Source of the DNA: Aerococcus urinae
Lineage (GTDB): Bacteria > Bacillota > Bacilli > Lactobacillales > Aerococcaceae
Length of the DNA: 64,000 nt
Assembly: GCF_001543175.1 (NCBI RefSeq)
Contig: NZ_CP014161.1
Span: 930,001-994,000 of the forward strand
Direction: 5' to 3'
Positions 19,421 through 28,306 of this stretch are shown here, one piece after another. The notes below the pieces were generated by a model that was not told the DNA's origin, made no database searches, and saw only the letters and a program-made list of their open reading frames with translations. Positions within the stretch are counted from its first letter, which is position 1; each line of letters starts with the position of its first letter. Both the position numbers and the translations under genes were made by a program.

Positions 19421-21292
19421 ATGACAAAAGGTCTTTTTGAACCAGGTAGTTATTCTGTTAGAGCAGCAGGACACAATGGGTCTTTACCTATGGAAGTCAC
19501 TCTGACTGACGATCGCATTAAGAGTATTGAGATTGATACTAGTGGTGAAAGTAAGGGAATCACTTCACCAGTCTTTGAAAGAATTCCTAAAGCAATTATT
19601 GAAGGCCAAACCCTCAATGTCGATACCGTCAGTGGAGCGACAGTAACCAGTAAGGGGATTTTGGCAGGTGTTGCCGACGCTATTGAAGCAGCCGGTGGGG
19701 ACCCTGAAGAATTCCGTAATCGCCCTAAATACCAAGCTGATCAAGCTGACAGTCCTGATGAAAAAAGTGCTGATGTGGTTGTATTAGGTTCAGGTGGAGC
19801 CGGTTTATCAGCAGCTATCGGTGCTATTGATAAGGGAGCTAAGGTCATTCTTCTTGAAAAATTCCCTTCACTCGGCGGAAATACCACACGGACAGGGGGA
19901 CAAATTAACTCTGCTGACCCTGAATGGCAAAAAGGCTTTGATGCTTTTCCAGGGGAAGTTAATAACTTAAAGGGAATTTATCAAATGGATGAAGCGAACA
20001 TTCCAGAAGCCTATCGCCCACAATTCCGTGAGTTAAAAGACGAGCTAGAAAAATACTTCGCTGATATGGAAAAAGGAGAAAATTACCTCTTTGATTCAGA
20101 AAACCTCTTCTGTATCCAAACCTTATTAGGAGGAACGCGGAAAGACTTAGATGGTCATGTTACCTATGGTAATTACGACTTAGTATCTAATTTAACCCAC
20201 AAAGGTCGTCAAACCATTGAATGGATGAAAACCAAGGGTGTTGAATTTGATGAAGAGCATGTTACTGAACCTGTAGGAGCTTCCTGGCGTCGTGCCCGTG
20301 AACCAATTCCTACTGGTGGTTACGGCTTTATTGACCCCTTGCAAAAATACTTTACCCAACAAGGTGGAGAAATTATTACTGACTGCCAAGCTAAAGAATT
20401 ACTGGTAGAAGACGGTAAAATTGTTGGTGTGAAAGCTCAATACAGTAACGGCAACGACTTAACTGTTCACGCTAAGAGTGGGGTAGTTATGGCTACTGGT
20501 GGCTACTCAGCTAACTATGAAATGGTCAAAAAATATGATAATTACTGGGGTAATCTTCCTGAAACGATCCCAACAACCAATTCACCAGCCTTAACCGGTG
20601 ATGGTATTGCAATGGGGCTATCAGTTAATGCAGCTCTAGTAGATATGGGCTTTGCTCAATTAATGCCTAGTGCCGACCCTATTACAGGTAATATCTTTAG
20701 TGGGATTGACTGTCCACCTTCTGATTTCGTCTTTGTTAACTTAGAAGGTAAACGTTTTGTTAATGAATATGGGACTCGTGACCAACTTTGCCAAGCAATT
20801 TTTGACCAAGGCGGCTTGATTTACAATATTTCTGACAAGAATATTGCGGCAACCCGTTTCAATTCTACTGATGAACAACTCGAAAATGATATTAAAAATG
20901 ATGCTTGCTTTAGAGCAGATACCTTGGAAGAACTTGCTGAACAAATTAATATTGATCCTGAAGTTCTGGTTGATACCATTGAGAAATATAACCAATATGT
21001 TGAGGATGGACACGATCCTGAATTTAATAAGGGTTCATTCAACTATAAGGTAGAGGTTCCTCCATTCTACGCGACTCCAAGAAGTCCTGCAACCCATCAT
21101 ACCATGGGTGGTTTGAAAATCAATGTGAATGCCCAAGTAATCAATGAAGCTGGTGAAGCTATTGATGGCTTATTTGCAGCTGGTGAAGTTGCAGGTGGTA
21201 TTCACGCAGGAAACCGTCTTGGTGGAAACGCCCTAATTGACATCTTTACTTACGGAAGAATTGCTGGCGAAAACGCTGCAAGCAATCGATAG
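19421..21292 (+). CDS. FMN-binding/FAD-dependent fumarate-reductase-like flavoprotein
   Basis: Soluble flavoprotein of the fumarate/urocanate reductase type, 623 aa. The N-terminal FMN_bind domain carries the flavinylation motif 'DTVSGATVTS' (residues 68-77), where ApbE attaches FMN to a Thr. The FAD_binding_2 domain begins at 'GSGGAGLSAAIG' (residue ~123). The active-site region has 'ATHHTMGGLKIN' and the end has 'GNRLGGNALIDIFTYGRIAG'. No signal peptide, so it acts in the cytoplasm, perhaps as an NADH-linked electron sink. The ATG at 19421 follows TAGGAGG; an earlier in-frame ATG has no site. The substrate (fumarate, urocanate or another unsaturated acid) cannot be read from sequence. Confidence 0.88.
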   Translation: MTKGLFEPGSYSVRAAGHNGSLPMEVTLTDDRIKSIEIDTSGESKGITSPVFERIPKAIIEGQTLNVDTVSGATVTSKGILAGVADAIEAAGGDPEEFRNRPKYQADQADSPDEKSADVVVLGSGGAGLSAAIGAIDKGAKVILLEKFPSLGGNTTRTGGQINSADPEWQKGFDAFPGEVNNLKGIYQMDEANIPEAYRPQFRELKDELEKYFADMEKGENYLFDSENLFCIQTLLGGTRKDLDGHVTYGNYDLVSNLTHKGRQTIEWMKTKGVEFDEEHVTEPVGASWRRAREPIPTGGYGFIDPLQKYFTQQGGEIITDCQAKELLVEDGKIVGVKAQYSNGNDLTVHAKSGVVMATGGYSANYEMVKKYDNYWGNLPETIPTTNSPALTGDGIAMGLSVNAALVDMGFAQLMPSADPITGNIFSGIDCPPSDFVFVNLEGKRFVNEYGTRDQLCQAIFDQGGLIYNISDKNIAATRFNSTDEQLENDIKNDACFRADTLEELAEQINIDPEVLVDTIEKYNQYVEDGHDPEFNKGSFNYKVEVPPFYATPRSPATHHTMGGLKINVNAQVINEAGEAIDGLFAAGEVAGGIHAGNRLGGNALIDIFTYGRIAGENAASNR

Positions 21293-21322
21293 TCTTTAGA
21301 ACGAGGAAAGGTGTATTAATTT

Positions 21323-22657
21323 ATGGAAGTTATTGGTATTATTGGGCTAATTGTAGCCATAATTAGCGTGATTTACCTTTCATTTAAAGGTTTAAGCATG
21401 GTAGTGGCAGCGCCACTATCTGCTTTAATTATTATCTTATGTAACCAAATGGATATCTTTGGATCATTAATTGGTCCAGAAAATTCCTATATGGCAGGAC
21501 TGGCCGGCTTTTTAATTAAGAACTTTGGGATTTTCATCCTTGGTGCTATTTTAGGCCAATACATGGATAAAAGTGGAGCAACTGTTTCTATCGCTAACTT
21601 TATCTTAGATAAAGTCGGAACTGAAAGTGCCTATAAAGTGCTGGTAGCCTTAACCTTTATCGGGGCCTTATTAACCTTTGGTGGTATTAGTATTTTTGTG
21701 GTTTTCTTTACTCTAATTCCTCTTGCCAGACCGATTTTTAAGAAATTAGATATTAACTGGAAATTATTATCTATTCCATTATATTTAGGAGCCGGAACTT
21801 TTACCATGTCCATGATTCCGGGGACCCCGTCCGTACAAAATGCTATCCCTACAACGACACTAGGCACGAGCTTAACGGCTGCTCCAGTGCTTGGGATTAT
21901 TTCTACTGTAGTCATGCTGGGCTTTGGCCTATGGTATATGAAATACGAACTCGACAAGAGTCAAGCAAAAGGGGAAGGTTTCTATTCATATCTTGAAGGA
22001 GATACGAGTCAGATCGAAGAAGATGTCGTTGAACATTCTGATAATGACTTACCATCCTTTGTGACCAGTATTATTCCTTTGGTTATTTTAATTGCGACTA
22101 TTATGATTTTTTCAAATGTTGATAATATTATCTTAATTGCCTTAACCATTAGCATTGTATTATCTGCATTCTTATTTAAATCTTATTTACCGAAACAAAC
22201 AGAAGTCTTAAATGCTGGTGCTACAGGCTCAGTAGGCTCTTCCTTTGGGGCAGCAAGTGCTGTAGCCTTTGGGGCGGTATTAACCAGTGCACCAACCTTT
22301 GACGCGATTAAACAAGCCATCCTTAATATTCCTGGACCACCATTAGTGAGTTTAGCGGTTGCAACTGCTATTCTTTCAGGGGTTATGGCTGCTTCAGGTG
22401 CCATTGGGACAGTTATTACCCAATTAGCACCAACTTACTTATCAATGGGGATTCCAGCTGAAATTATCCACCGTATCGTTGTTATTGGTGGTGGAGTAAT
22501 TACAGTTGTTCCTCAATCAGGAGTTGTCTTAACCTTTAACAATATTAGTGGCTTAGACTTCAAACATGGTTTTAAAGAAGCATTTATTGTAAGTAACGGT
22601 GGCTTCTTATTATCCTTAATCGTTACTGTCATTGTGGCACAAATCTTCTACTTGTAA
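21323..22657 (+). CDS. GntP-family permease
   Basis: A 444-aa membrane protein with about 12 hydrophobic segments, related to gluconate/organic-acid:proton symporters (COG2610 type). The family stretches are 'FGGISIFVVFFTLIPLARPI' and 'MIPGTPSVQNAIPTTTLGT', and the C-terminal 'GVITVVPQSGVVLTF'. It lies 30 bp behind the flavoprotein gene and shares its terminator, so it most likely imports the acid that the flavoprotein reduces. The substrate is not known. Confidence 0.85.
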   Translation: MEVIGIIGLIVAIISVIYLSFKGLSMVVAAPLSALIIILCNQMDIFGSLIGPENSYMAGLAGFLIKNFGIFILGAILGQYMDKSGATVSIANFILDKVGTESAYKVLVALTFIGALLTFGGISIFVVFFTLIPLARPIFKKLDINWKLLSIPLYLGAGTFTMSMIPGTPSVQNAIPTTTLGTSLTAAPVLGIISTVVMLGFGLWYMKYELDKSQAKGEGFYSYLEGDTSQIEEDVVEHSDNDLPSFVTSIIPLVILIATIMIFSNVDNIILIALTISIVLSAFLFKSYLPKQTEVLNAGATGSVGSSFGAASAVAFGAVLTSAPTFDAIKQAILNIPGPPLVSLAVATAILSGVMAASGAIGTVITQLAPTYLSMGIPAEIIHRIVVIGGGVITVVPQSGVVLTFNNISGLDFKHGFKEAFIVSNGGFLLSLIVTVIVAQIFYL

Positions 22658-22687
22658 GATTTAACAAGCTTTAAATAGCCCCCAATT

Positions 22688-22726
22688 AAAGAACAGGATT
22701 AGAAAGTCCTGTTCTTTTTCTTTTTC
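22688..22726 (+). terminator. Terminator after the flavoprotein-permease operon
   Basis: AAAGAACAGGA pairs with TCCTGTTCTTT around TTAGAAAG, with a T-rich tail TTTTTCTTTTTC. The ~180 bp from here to folP hold no further gene. Confidence 0.9.
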
Positions 22727-22905
22727 TATGGTGCGCCTGGTATGGGGGGAATATCTCGGTGGTAAAATTCTAGCTTTTCGATCACACTATAAAAGTATTC
22801 CAAACGATATGCTTTATATGCTATTATTTTATAATACCTAGAAGTCAGTAGTTATTCAAAAAATGCTGAGTTAATGGTGAATATGCTAGTTAAGAGAGGG
22901 AAATT

Positions 22906-23739
22906 ATGCATAGTTTTGTTTTAAGAGATGGTAGAAAGATCGATTTTCAACAAACTGAAATTATGGGGATTATTAATATTACTAAAAATTCATTTTACAA
23001 AGAATCTCGTGTTTCAGAAGAAAGTTTAATGCAAAGGGTAGATCAGTTTATTCAAGAAGGTGCCCTTATTTTAGATATTGGAGCAGAATCAACACGTCCC
23101 GGCATTGATCCAGTCGACGAAGATACTGAAATTGAAAATATCCAAAAAGCAGTAAGTATGATTAGAGAAAAATATCCTAAGGTCTTGTTGTCTATTGACA
23201 CTTATCGGGCCACAACGGCGGAAGCCGCTATATTAGCCGGTGCGGATATTATTAATGATATTTCTGGACTCACTTTTGATGAAAGAATGGCTGATGTAGT
23301 TGCTAAATATCAAGTGCCTATAATTATTATGCATATAAAAGGCAAACCTAAAGACATGCAAAATGATCCGCATTACGATGACTTAATTACTGAAGTCGAA
23401 GGATTTTTCAATCGCCAAATTCAATTAGCCCTTGATCACGGCGTTCAAAGAGATAAGATTATTCTAGACCCTGGTATTGGTTTTGGAAAAAATTATGAGC
23501 ACAATGTTAGTTTAATTAAGAATATCGACTTTATGAAAAAATATCAGCTTCCTATTCTTCTGGCAGTATCCAGAAAGACCTTTATCGGTCAACGTCTAGG
23601 GGGATTAGAACCCAGTCAGCGTTTGGAAGGGACAATTGCTGTTTCCTGTTTTGCAGCCATGAAAGGAATAGAAATGGTGCGGGTTCACGATGTTAAAGAA
23701 AATTTACGCGCGGTTCGCGTGATGGAGTTATTTAAATGA
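22906..23739 (+). CDS. folP: Dihydropteroate synthase
   Basis: Joins p-aminobenzoate to the pterin pyrophosphate in folate synthesis and is the sulfonamide target. It is 277 aa. Recognisable motifs are 'ILDIGAESTRPG', 'SIDTYRA', 'NDISGL', 'IIMHIKG', 'DPGIGFGK' and 'VSRKTFIG'. The first conserved loop reads 'NITKNSFYKES' where most enzymes have N-x-T-P-D-S-F-S-D-G, so Pro, the first Asp and the later Asp-Gly are changed. The other key residues are intact. AGAGAGGGA precedes the ATG. It overlaps folK by 4 bp. Confidence 0.94.
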   Translation: MHSFVLRDGRKIDFQQTEIMGIINITKNSFYKESRVSEESLMQRVDQFIQEGALILDIGAESTRPGIDPVDEDTEIENIQKAVSMIREKYPKVLLSIDTYRATTAEAAILAGADIINDISGLTFDERMADVVAKYQVPIIIMHIKGKPKDMQNDPHYDDLITEVEGFFNRQIQLALDHGVQRDKIILDPGIGFGKNYEHNVSLIKNIDFMKKYQLPILLAVSRKTFIGQRLGGLEPSQRLEGTIAVSCFAAMKGIEMVRVHDVKENLRAVRVMELFK

Positions 23740-24209
23740 AAACAACAGTGTATTTAGCGATTGGTTCTAATATAGGAGAGCTCAGCAAGAATCTAGATCA
23801 AGCTGTGCAAGCCGTTGATGCCCTGGAAGGCACAAAAGTCACTAAAAGATCAGCCAATTTATCTAATGCCGCTTACGGGGTAACTGATCAAGATGATTTT
23901 CTCAATGGGGTTATCGAAATCATAACGGATTTAGCTCCCTTGGATTTATTAAAAGCTATAAAGAAGATCGAAAAAGAAATGGGGCGGACAGAGACCTATC
24001 GATGGGGTCCACGTCTTATAGATATTGATATTATCTTTTATGGAGACATAGTCTTGGATAGCCAAGAATTGACGATTCCACATATCGACATGGTCAATCG
24101 CGACTTTGTCTTAGGGCCTTTAAAAGAAATCGCTCCTAATAAAAAGCATCCCATCTACAAAAAGACGGTAAGCGAATTGTACCAAGACTTAATTGATCGT
24201 AATCAATAA
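23736..24209 (+). CDS. folK: 6-hydroxymethyl-dihydropterin pyrophosphokinase
   Basis: Transfers pyrophosphate from ATP to the pterin, the step before FolP. It is 157 aa. The N-terminal 'IAIGSNIGELSKNL'-type motif (read as LAIGSNIG) and the HPPK signature 'WGPRLIDIDIIFYG' are present. It overlaps folP as ATGA, so they are coupled. No folE, folB or folC lies next to them; this is a minimal two-gene folate unit in this window. Confidence 0.94.
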   Translation: MKTTVYLAIGSNIGELSKNLDQAVQAVDALEGTKVTKRSANLSNAAYGVTDQDDFLNGVIEIITDLAPLDLLKAIKKIEKEMGRTETYRWGPRLIDIDIIFYGDIVLDSQELTIPHIDMVNRDFVLGPLKEIAPNKKHPIYKKTVSELYQDLIDRNQ

Positions 24210-24220
24210 AATATTAGAAG

Positions 24221-24272
24221 TAGCGTTTATTAGCTCGAATTGCAAAAGCAAGCTAATAAACGCTATTTATTG
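24221..24272 (+). terminator. folK terminator
   Basis: TAGCGTTTATTAGCT at 24221-24235 pairs perfectly with AGCTAATAAACGCTA at 24251-24265 across a 15-nt loop and is followed by TTTATTG. Very stable stem, weak T tract. Confidence 0.7.
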
Positions 24273-24786
24273 TACTTGAGTTAAAGAAGGAGGTAAAAAT
24301 TATTGCTTAGTTACTATCGATAATATATATTATGTTAACTAGAAAAGATAAAAAATAATTATTCTCTAAACGATTGCAATAATTAAGATTCAATGCTGAA
24401 TGAAACGATAAATTCAATTAGTGAATTTAAGTCGCTCATTAGATCGTGGCGTATCATGTTAGCTCGCATATTATTAATGGTCTTGGCCAACAATAGCTTA
24501 TGTCTATCTCGGCTTGGAGATAAGTATCTTTCAAAGCATAGCACCATGTTTCTTCATGGAATAATCCGCTCGCTGGTCTCTGGGAAGCGTAGCCGACTAG
24601 ATATGATTTAAAACGATCTTACTCGTTTTGCTTTACGCTATATAATTATCAAGGATCTTTTATAGCAATATTTTAACTATTTATTCTCTGACTTGTAAAG
24701 ATTATAGCATGTAAGGAATCACTAGATTTACAGCTCTTATGCTGAAATTGCAGTAAAATCGCCCTCAATTCATCTGAAATCACAAT
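24273..24786. other. Gene-poor, probably decayed stretch
   Basis: About 500 bp without a convincing gene. It begins with a consensus ribosome site (AAGGAGG at 24287) followed by only a 6-codon TTG frame ending at 24320. A plus-strand frame at 24393-24611 and a minus-strand frame at 24383-24547 (54 codons, containing 'RHKLLLAKTINNMRANMI') overlap each other; neither has a ribosome site or a family I recognise. A small AAAACGA/TCGTTTT hairpin lies at 24611-24630. I read it as remains of one or more lost genes. Confidence 0.4.
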
Positions 24787-24826
24787 AAAAAGTCTAGGTA
24801 TCGAAAAGGCTCCTAGACTTTTTATT
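24787..24826. terminator. Terminator of the orphan gene at 24836-25252
   Basis: AAAAAGTCTAGG and CCTAGACTTTTT flank a 13-nt loop; tails on both strands are suitable. Confidence 0.88.
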
Positions 24827-24835
24827 ACTCATTAA

Positions 24836-25252
24836 TTAATCATTTAAACTTTCTTTCACATAAATATAGGCGTACCATTCTAGACCAAATTCTCGAAACA
24901 TTAGTCGATAAATCTCTTGCCAATGCTTATTATTGTTAAGTAAATAAACTTGGTCAAAAAAGTCTTGATTATATTGGTCTGTACCAATAAAGTCGTTTTT
25001 CATGCCAACTAAATATTTAATGTGACCATCTGCTAATAAATCTAATATAGCTCTTAAATGATCGGCTACATAATAAGTACCTGGATGATAAGGTAATTTT
25101 TTATTGGCTTCAATGCCATAATCTCCAAAAATACTATTATTTGATTCCTTGAAATCAGGATTAGACCAATCTAAAGCCAAAATATGCCAGTCTCCATAGG
25201 TGTCTAATTGACATGGAATATTTAAAGCAAATTGACCACTAAGATATTTCAT
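24836..25252 (-). CDS. Hypothetical protein, no recognised family
   Basis: A 138-aa soluble protein rich in aromatic residues (for example 'LDTYGDWHILALDWSNPD' and 'FREFGLEWYAYIYV'). No signal peptide, membrane segment or known motif is visible. A GTG nine bases upstream (25261) could also start it; I prefer the ATG at 25252 behind AGGTAGTG. It has its own terminator, so it is probably expressed. It stands beside a broken ABC exporter and an S66 peptidase, which may be coincidence or point to a former peptide export or immunity locus. Function unknown. Confidence 0.6.
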   Translation of the reverse strand: MKYLSGQFALNIPCQLDTYGDWHILALDWSNPDFKESNNSIFGDYGIEANKKLPYHPGTYYVADHLRAILDLLADGHIKYLVGMKNDFIGTDQYNQDFFDQVYLLNNNKHWQEIYRLMFREFGLEWYAYIYVKESLND

Positions 25253-25423
25253 TTTGATCACTACCTAATCTATACTATATCTCTATGATAACTTTTTTAC
25301 TTATCTGGTGAATGAAACCATTCAAATAGATCTATTTTCCTCCACCCTAGCCTACTTTATTTCGATAATAAAAGCAATAAAACCGGGTATGCCAAATCTT
25401 ATAGAGCATTAGTTAAGTATGTA

Positions 25424-26975
25424 TTAGCTAGCAAAATAGTGATTTAAGTCAATTACTTCATCAAATTGTTTACCTGCTCGATCAATATCGACATGGGTAA
25501 CGTAAATAATTGTTTTATCTAAATTAATTAGTTTGTTTTCAATCTTTAATAAGGTTTCATAATCAATACCAGCAGAAAATTCGTCTAGTAGTAGAATATC
25601 ATTTTTCATTCGGAAAGAGTTACTTCTTCACTGGAAATCATCATTTTTAAACTGTCCTTGTTTGCCCATTGTTTTAGTTCAACAAAACTTAAAACTTCAA
25701 ATAGCTCTTTATAGGAATAATTATTAGAAAATAAGGTCAGATTATCTTTCAGACTAGCACTAAATACATGGGGTTGCTGTGGGACATAGCCTATGTGTTC
25801 AAAAAGGTTACTTTCTTTAATAGTTGTAATATCGACACCATTTATTTCTACGCTGCCTGCATAGTCATTTTGCTCTCTTAAAATAGCTTTCAAGATGGTG
25901 GTCTTGCCAATACCACTCTTTCCCTTTAATAAGTACTTCTTATTTTTATGAAAGGAGACATTAAGCGCCTTAGTCCCCTTCCTATTCTTTAAAACAAAAT
26001 TATGAAATGAAATGACCTCAAACTTGCTTTGTGTGTTTGTAGCTTGATCGACCTGGGTAAATTCTTGGGAAAGTGAATCTAATACCTTTTTACCGTTAAT
26101 ATACTTTGCTAGTAAATCAGAAGAGCTGTATATTGGGAATGCTATTCTAGCTAGTAACTGCGAAAATGCAATCATTCCGCCTAGGGTGAGTTGACCATAT
26201 ATAATAAATAAACCGCCTATGATCCAAGTCCCAAAATAAAGAAGATTGGAAAATAGTTGATTCAAGCTGACAACCCTATATTGTGCTTTTTCAACTTGAA
26301 TTTGTTTCTGTAAAAGTTTTAAGGTCTTGGTTTCAAATAATTTAAAAATACTAAATTCTTTATTGGCCACCCGCCAGTCTGCTGCCCCATTAATTAAATC
26401 TTGAATGCTGGCTACTGATGAATTCGTTTCATTGCTAAGCTCCCCTTGCTTTTCTTCAAGGGTATTTTTAAAAATAAATGCCACCAATAGATTGGGTAAA
26501 CTCAAAAGAATTGATAGGAGTGATAGGATTGGATTGAAGAATAATGAAACGATCACTGCTACTAGTAATTGACAAATTAAATAGCCACCCCAATAAATCG
26601 AGTAAAAATAATTGGCTTCGACTTGATCGATTTGTGTGGTTAGCGAAGCTAAAAGTTTATCGTTCTTTTCCCCGGTTAGTAGATTAAGCGGTACTTTCTG
26701 AATATTTGCTTACGGAAAACATAGGCTGATTTTTTGCTTAATACAGAAGTTAATAATTGCTGAAAATAATAGATAAGTGTTTGAACTAATATAAATATAA
26801 TAGTAAAGAAAGACACCATAATATATCTGCTTTTACCTAAATTAATAGCATCTATAATAAATTGCATTAAGAAAGCTTCACTGACCATAGCTATAGACAA
26901 TAAAGAGGTCAAGAAACTAAAAATTAATATATTTTTTTTTAATATTCTATATATTGCTTTCATAATTTTCTCCAT
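25424..26975 (-). pseudogene. Broken ABC exporter (fused permease-ATPase)
   Basis: Three consecutive frames together make one ABCB-type half-transporter. The N-terminal membrane part runs from 26975 to a frameshift near 26690-26705, where the sequence changes frame from '...FRKQIFRK' to 'VPLNLLTGEKND'. The second frame carries the other membrane segments, Walker A 'LKGKSGIGKTT' and the Q-loop region 'GYVPQQPH'. It ends after 'VTLSE' at 25606. The third frame gives 'NDILLLDEF' (Walker B) and 'YVTH' (H-loop). The expected signature loop GG-x-Q/E-R plus ~10 residues between 'LS' and 'KNDILLLDEF' is missing, an out-of-frame deletion of about 37 bases. Two independent lesions make it non-functional. 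Confidence 0.88.
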
Positions 26976-27163
26976 TATTTTTGATTGGTTTATTTTGGCG
27001 CCCTAAAATAACTTTGTCAAGACTTATATAACTTTTTAGTCAAATAAAGGGTTAAGCCAATAATTACTTAATGTAGTAACAAAAAGCTAATAAATGGATA
27101 CTTTCAAGTCCTTTTACTGTGTAAATCTTCTGTTAATTAATAAATGATCCATATGGACAGCAT

Positions 27164-27196
27164 AAAAAAGCACAATAGAATGTACTCTACTGTGCT
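27164..27196 (-). terminator. Terminator of the S66 peptidase gene
   Basis: On the minus strand AGCACAGTAGA pairs with TTCTATTGTGCT (one G-U) and is followed by T6. The rest of the ~295-bp gap between the pseudogene start and this gene shows only AT-rich sequence. Confidence 0.8.
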
Positions 27197-27271
27197 AGCT
27201 CCTTGGGCGATTTTATTCTTACTCTAATCTCTAATTCAAAATACAGACGATTTAGCCATCAATTAATGCAA

Positions 27272-28132
27272 TTAGTCTTTTAATGATAGGTCTTGACCAA
27301 TGATTAAAGGCAATGAATCCTTTTGGTGGCCAATGGCTTCCGTCGATACTAAGGGTAATTCAGGACTGACGTATTCACTGACGATATCTATAAGACAATC
27401 TCTGCCTATTTGATTATCTAATTCAGTAAAAGATCCTAATATTAAGCCGCTGATGTCTTCAAATACACCTAATTGCTGTAATTGAGCGAAGTAAGTTCTA
27501 ATACGGCCTTCCAGACCGCTGTAACTTTCTAAAAATAAAAATTTTCCCTTTAGATCTGGCCAATAAGCGGTTCCAGCTAATTTGAGGAAACAGCGAATGT
27601 TACCACCTAAAACTTGACCACTTACGGCACTTCCCTGAATAAATTTAGAATTTTCCTGGATAAACTTGTTGACTACATCATTTGTGTCCCTATCATCTAT
27701 AAGACTTCTAAAAGCTTCAAATTGTCTATGACTACTTTTATCAACCAAGTGCCGCACTTGAAAGAGTACTGAGCTTTTACCGGTTTGAGTATAAATTGCG
27801 TTAATCACCGTGGTTAAATCAGAATAGCCAAATAATTTGCAGGAAGAATTTTTAATTGCTTTATAATCTAAATAGCAAATAGTTTCATTAGCTACATCTC
27901 CTCCTGACAAATCGAAGATAAAATTAATTGCCGGATTTTTAAAATACTGGTTAACTATTTCAGCTCGTTTTTTGGCATTAACTGCTCCAATCCTAGAGTC
28001 GCTAAATAAGGCATCTGCTTGGTAGTGTACTTTAACAGAAAGATTTTCTAACAGCTTGATTAAGTTTACCAGTGTTTTCTTTTCTTTATTGCTTAGACCA
28101 TTAGATAAGGCAACTAAGGCAATTTCTTTCAT
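27272..28132 (-). CDS. S66-family serine carboxypeptidase (LdcA/MccF-like)
   Basis: Cytoplasmic Ser-His-Glu hydrolase of the family that trims murein tripeptide links (LdcA) or cleaves microcin C (MccF). It is 286 aa, near LdcA length. The nucleophile is in 'LFGYSDLT', the Glu in 'LFLESYSGLEG' and the His in 'EAIGHQKDSLPLIIG'. The N-terminal substrate segment 'IFDLSGGDVANETICYLDY' replaces the usual GGYN/GG box, with Asp-Val-Ala instead of the common Ser-Asn/Asn-Ser. Family is firm; whether it recycles cell wall or gives resistance to a peptide antibiotic is open. Confidence 0.85.
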   Translation of the reverse strand: MKEIALVALSNGLSNKEKKTLVNLIKLLENLSVKVHYQADALFSDSRIGAVNAKKRAEIVNQYFKNPAINFIFDLSGGDVANETICYLDYKAIKNSSCKLFGYSDLTTVINAIYTQTGKSSVLFQVRHLVDKSSHRQFEAFRSLIDDRDTNDVVNKFIQENSKFIQGSAVSGQVLGGNIRCFLKLAGTAYWPDLKGKFLFLESYSGLEGRIRTYFAQLQQLGVFEDISGLILGSFTELDNQIGRDCLIDIVSEYVSPELPLVSTEAIGHQKDSLPLIIGQDLSLKD

Positions 28133-28306
28133 GATACTCCCCTATTCTTGCATCTTACTTACTATTCTATCAAATTAAAGTTACTATAATTATACATATG
28201 ACCATCATTTAACTTCAACTCCTTCGATAATTTTCATTTAATTCGCTAAAATGAGACTAGTATGGTAAGTTGAACGAAATATCAGTTTATTAGAGAGGTG
28301 TAAATA

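Noticed and set aside
20844-21053. 69-codon ORF inside the flavoprotein gene
   Set aside because: Shadow frame within a well-supported coding region, without start signals.
24393-24611. 72-codon plus-strand ORF in the gap after folK
   Set aside because: No ribosome site, no recognisable family and an overlapping minus-strand frame of equal quality; treated as part of a decayed stretch.
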